Shown here: positions 4,872 to 5,343 of the stretch, piece by piece
Layout of the letters: each line of letters begins with the position of its first letter
Numbering within the stretch: position 1 is the stretch's first letter
Made by a program: the position numbers and the translations under genes
DNA from: CAIUKV01 sp041659105
GTDB taxonomy: Bacteria; Actinomycetota; Acidimicrobiia; IMCC26256; PALSA-555
NCBI GenBank assembly: GCA_041659105.1
Contig: JBAZYX010000157.1
Location: 1 to 5,343, forward strand
Reading direction: 5' to 3'
DNA: 5,343 nt
The notes under the pieces: model-generated
The model's input: only the letters and a program-made list of their open reading frames with translations
The model's database searches: none
What the model was told of the DNA's origin: nothing

Positions 4872-5102
4872 TCAGCCGCCCGTCACCGGCCGGACCCAGA
4901 CGATCTCCTCGGCCGCGGGGTCGAACGACCGGACGCGCTCGGCGTCGCCGGCCGGGGCGCCGGCCGCGCGGGCGAACGGGATCTTGCGCTCGGCCCGGAG
5001 GCGGTCGAACAGTGCCTCGGCCTCGGCGAGGCTCGCGGGGTCGTCGACGGACCACGCCAGGGCGGTGTCGCCGGTGTGGTCGAGGATGCGCATCGTGCCC
5101 AT
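4872..5102 (-). CDS. Small Gly-Gly-ending protein, possible beta-grasp (ubiquitin/MoaD-like) fold
   Basis: The product is 76 residues: an N-terminal strand pair (MRILDHTGDTALAWSV, 4-19), one amphipathic helix (DPASLAEAEALFDRLRAERK, 21-40), a short strand (IPFARAA), a flexible Ala/Gly stretch, and the C-terminal SFDPAAEEIVWVRPVTGG (59-76). The strand-strand-helix-strand order, the length and a chain ending exactly in Gly-Gly after a hydrophobic strand recall ubiquitin-like and MoaD/ThiS proteins. MoaD tails have the form DEVAFFPPV-x-GG. This is a resemblance by eye, not an assignment; no E1-like adenylating enzyme, JAB protease or molybdopterin gene is in the window. I also recall, loosely, small actinobacterial hypothetical proteins with a similar RILDHTGDT start and FDPEAEEI tail. 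The ATG at 5102 is chosen because GGAGG lies five bases upstream; a TTG-started reading from 5168 would add 22 residues. The gene begins 62 bp after the kinase stop. Confidence 0.78.
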   Translation of the reverse strand: MGTMRILDHTGDTALAWSVDDPASLAEAEALFDRLRAERKIPFARAAGAPAGDAERVRSFDPAAEEIVWVRPVTGG

Positions 5103-5106
5103 CGGG

Positions 5107-5112
5107 TCCTCC
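5107..5112 (-). promoter_or_regulatory. Ribosome binding site (GGAGGA) of the 76-residue gene
   Basis: The minus strand reads GGAGGACCCGATG, a near-ideal site with five bases between GGAGG and the ATG at 5102. It rules against the longer TTG start at 5168, which would place this site inside the coding region. Confidence 0.75.
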
Positions 5113-5164
5113 AAACAGACGTTCGGGTCGGGACCGCGATCGAACACCAGTTCGCGGGCGCGCG

Positions 5165-5343
5165 TCAACCCTCGGTGGCGGGCAGGTCGGGCGCCGCCTC
5201 ACCGGTGCGCTGGGCCAGCTCGACGAAGAAGCGCTGCACGTGGACGAGCACCGCGGGCGCCATGCGGAAGTCGGGGTCGAGGCGGGCGGCGAGCCCTTCC
5301 GACATCGCGAAGGTCTTCGCCAGCAGCGCGAGGTCGACCGGGA
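5165..5343 (-). CDS. ABC1/UbiB (AarF)-family atypical kinase, C-terminal fragment
   Basis: Only the last 58 residues are in the window; the 5' part continues past position 5343. They begin PVDLALLAKTFAMSEGLAAR and LDPDFRMAPAVLVHVQRFF, then end in a polar tail (AQRTGEAAPDLPATEG) and a TGA at 5167-5165. The pattern of a Leu-rich helix, then [AE]G-x-A-x-x-LDP-D-F, is the characteristic C-terminal region of ABC1/ADCK/UbiB proteins. These are atypical protein-kinase-like ATPases linked to isoprenoid quinone metabolism. The catalytic KxGQ and ATP-binding motifs would lie outside the window, so activity cannot be judged. It is the first visible gene of a leftward cluster, 62 bp upstream of the 76-residue gene. 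Confidence 0.77.
   Translation of the reverse strand, partial: PVDLALLAKTFAMSEGLAARLDPDFRMAPAVLVHVQRFFVELAQRTGEAAPDLPATEG

Noticed and set aside
4828..5202. Upstream extension of the 185-residue protein to a 310-residue reading.
   Set aside because: The extension is Arg/Pro-rich and lies over the 76-residue gene in another frame. That gene has a strong GGAGG site and natural composition.

Overview
The window is GC-rich DNA with strong G/C at third codon positions, GGAGG-type ribosome binding sites and Arg/Ala/Val-rich proteins. This fits a high-GC Gram-positive bacterium (Actinomycetota). An Acidimicrobiia-like origin is possible, but nothing here proves it. It looks like ordinary chromosome: no transposase, integrase, phage gene or CRISPR array is visible.

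Layout, left to right. (1) Positions 62-1102 (+) encode a secreted ice-binding-family (DUF3494) protein with a C-terminal bacterial Ig-like domain. (2) A minus-strand run follows, given here in its reading direction: an adenylate kinase (2519-1833), tRNA-Pro(TGG) (1779-1708), tRNA-Gly(TCC) (1683-1610) and a small two-helix membrane protein of the LapA/DUF1049 type (1500-1228). The last converges on the ice-binding gene. (3) A 203-bp divergent intergenic region (2520-2722) holds a perfect 10-bp inverted repeat and an exact 22-bp tandem duplication. (4) Positions 2723-4279 (+) encode a PilB/GspE/MshE-type protein. Its N-terminal c-di-GMP-binding-type MshEN motifs look intact, but the motor domain has lost Walker A, the Walker B glutamate, the histidine box and the zinc tetracysteine. 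It looks like a pseudo-ATPase. (5) A second minus-strand cluster reads leftward from the right edge: the C-terminal end of an ABC1/UbiB(AarF)-family kinase (5343-5165), a 76-residue protein ending in Gly-Gly with a ubiquitin/MoaD-like layout (5102-4872), and an uncharacterised protein of about 185 residues (4827-4270). The last overlaps the 3' end of the pseudo-ATPase gene by 10 bp.

The genes do not form one obvious pathway. The two items most worth attention are the c-di-GMP-sensor/pseudo-motor protein and the small Gly-Gly-ending protein with its uncharacterised neighbour. Every family call was made by reading motifs by eye; no database search was run.
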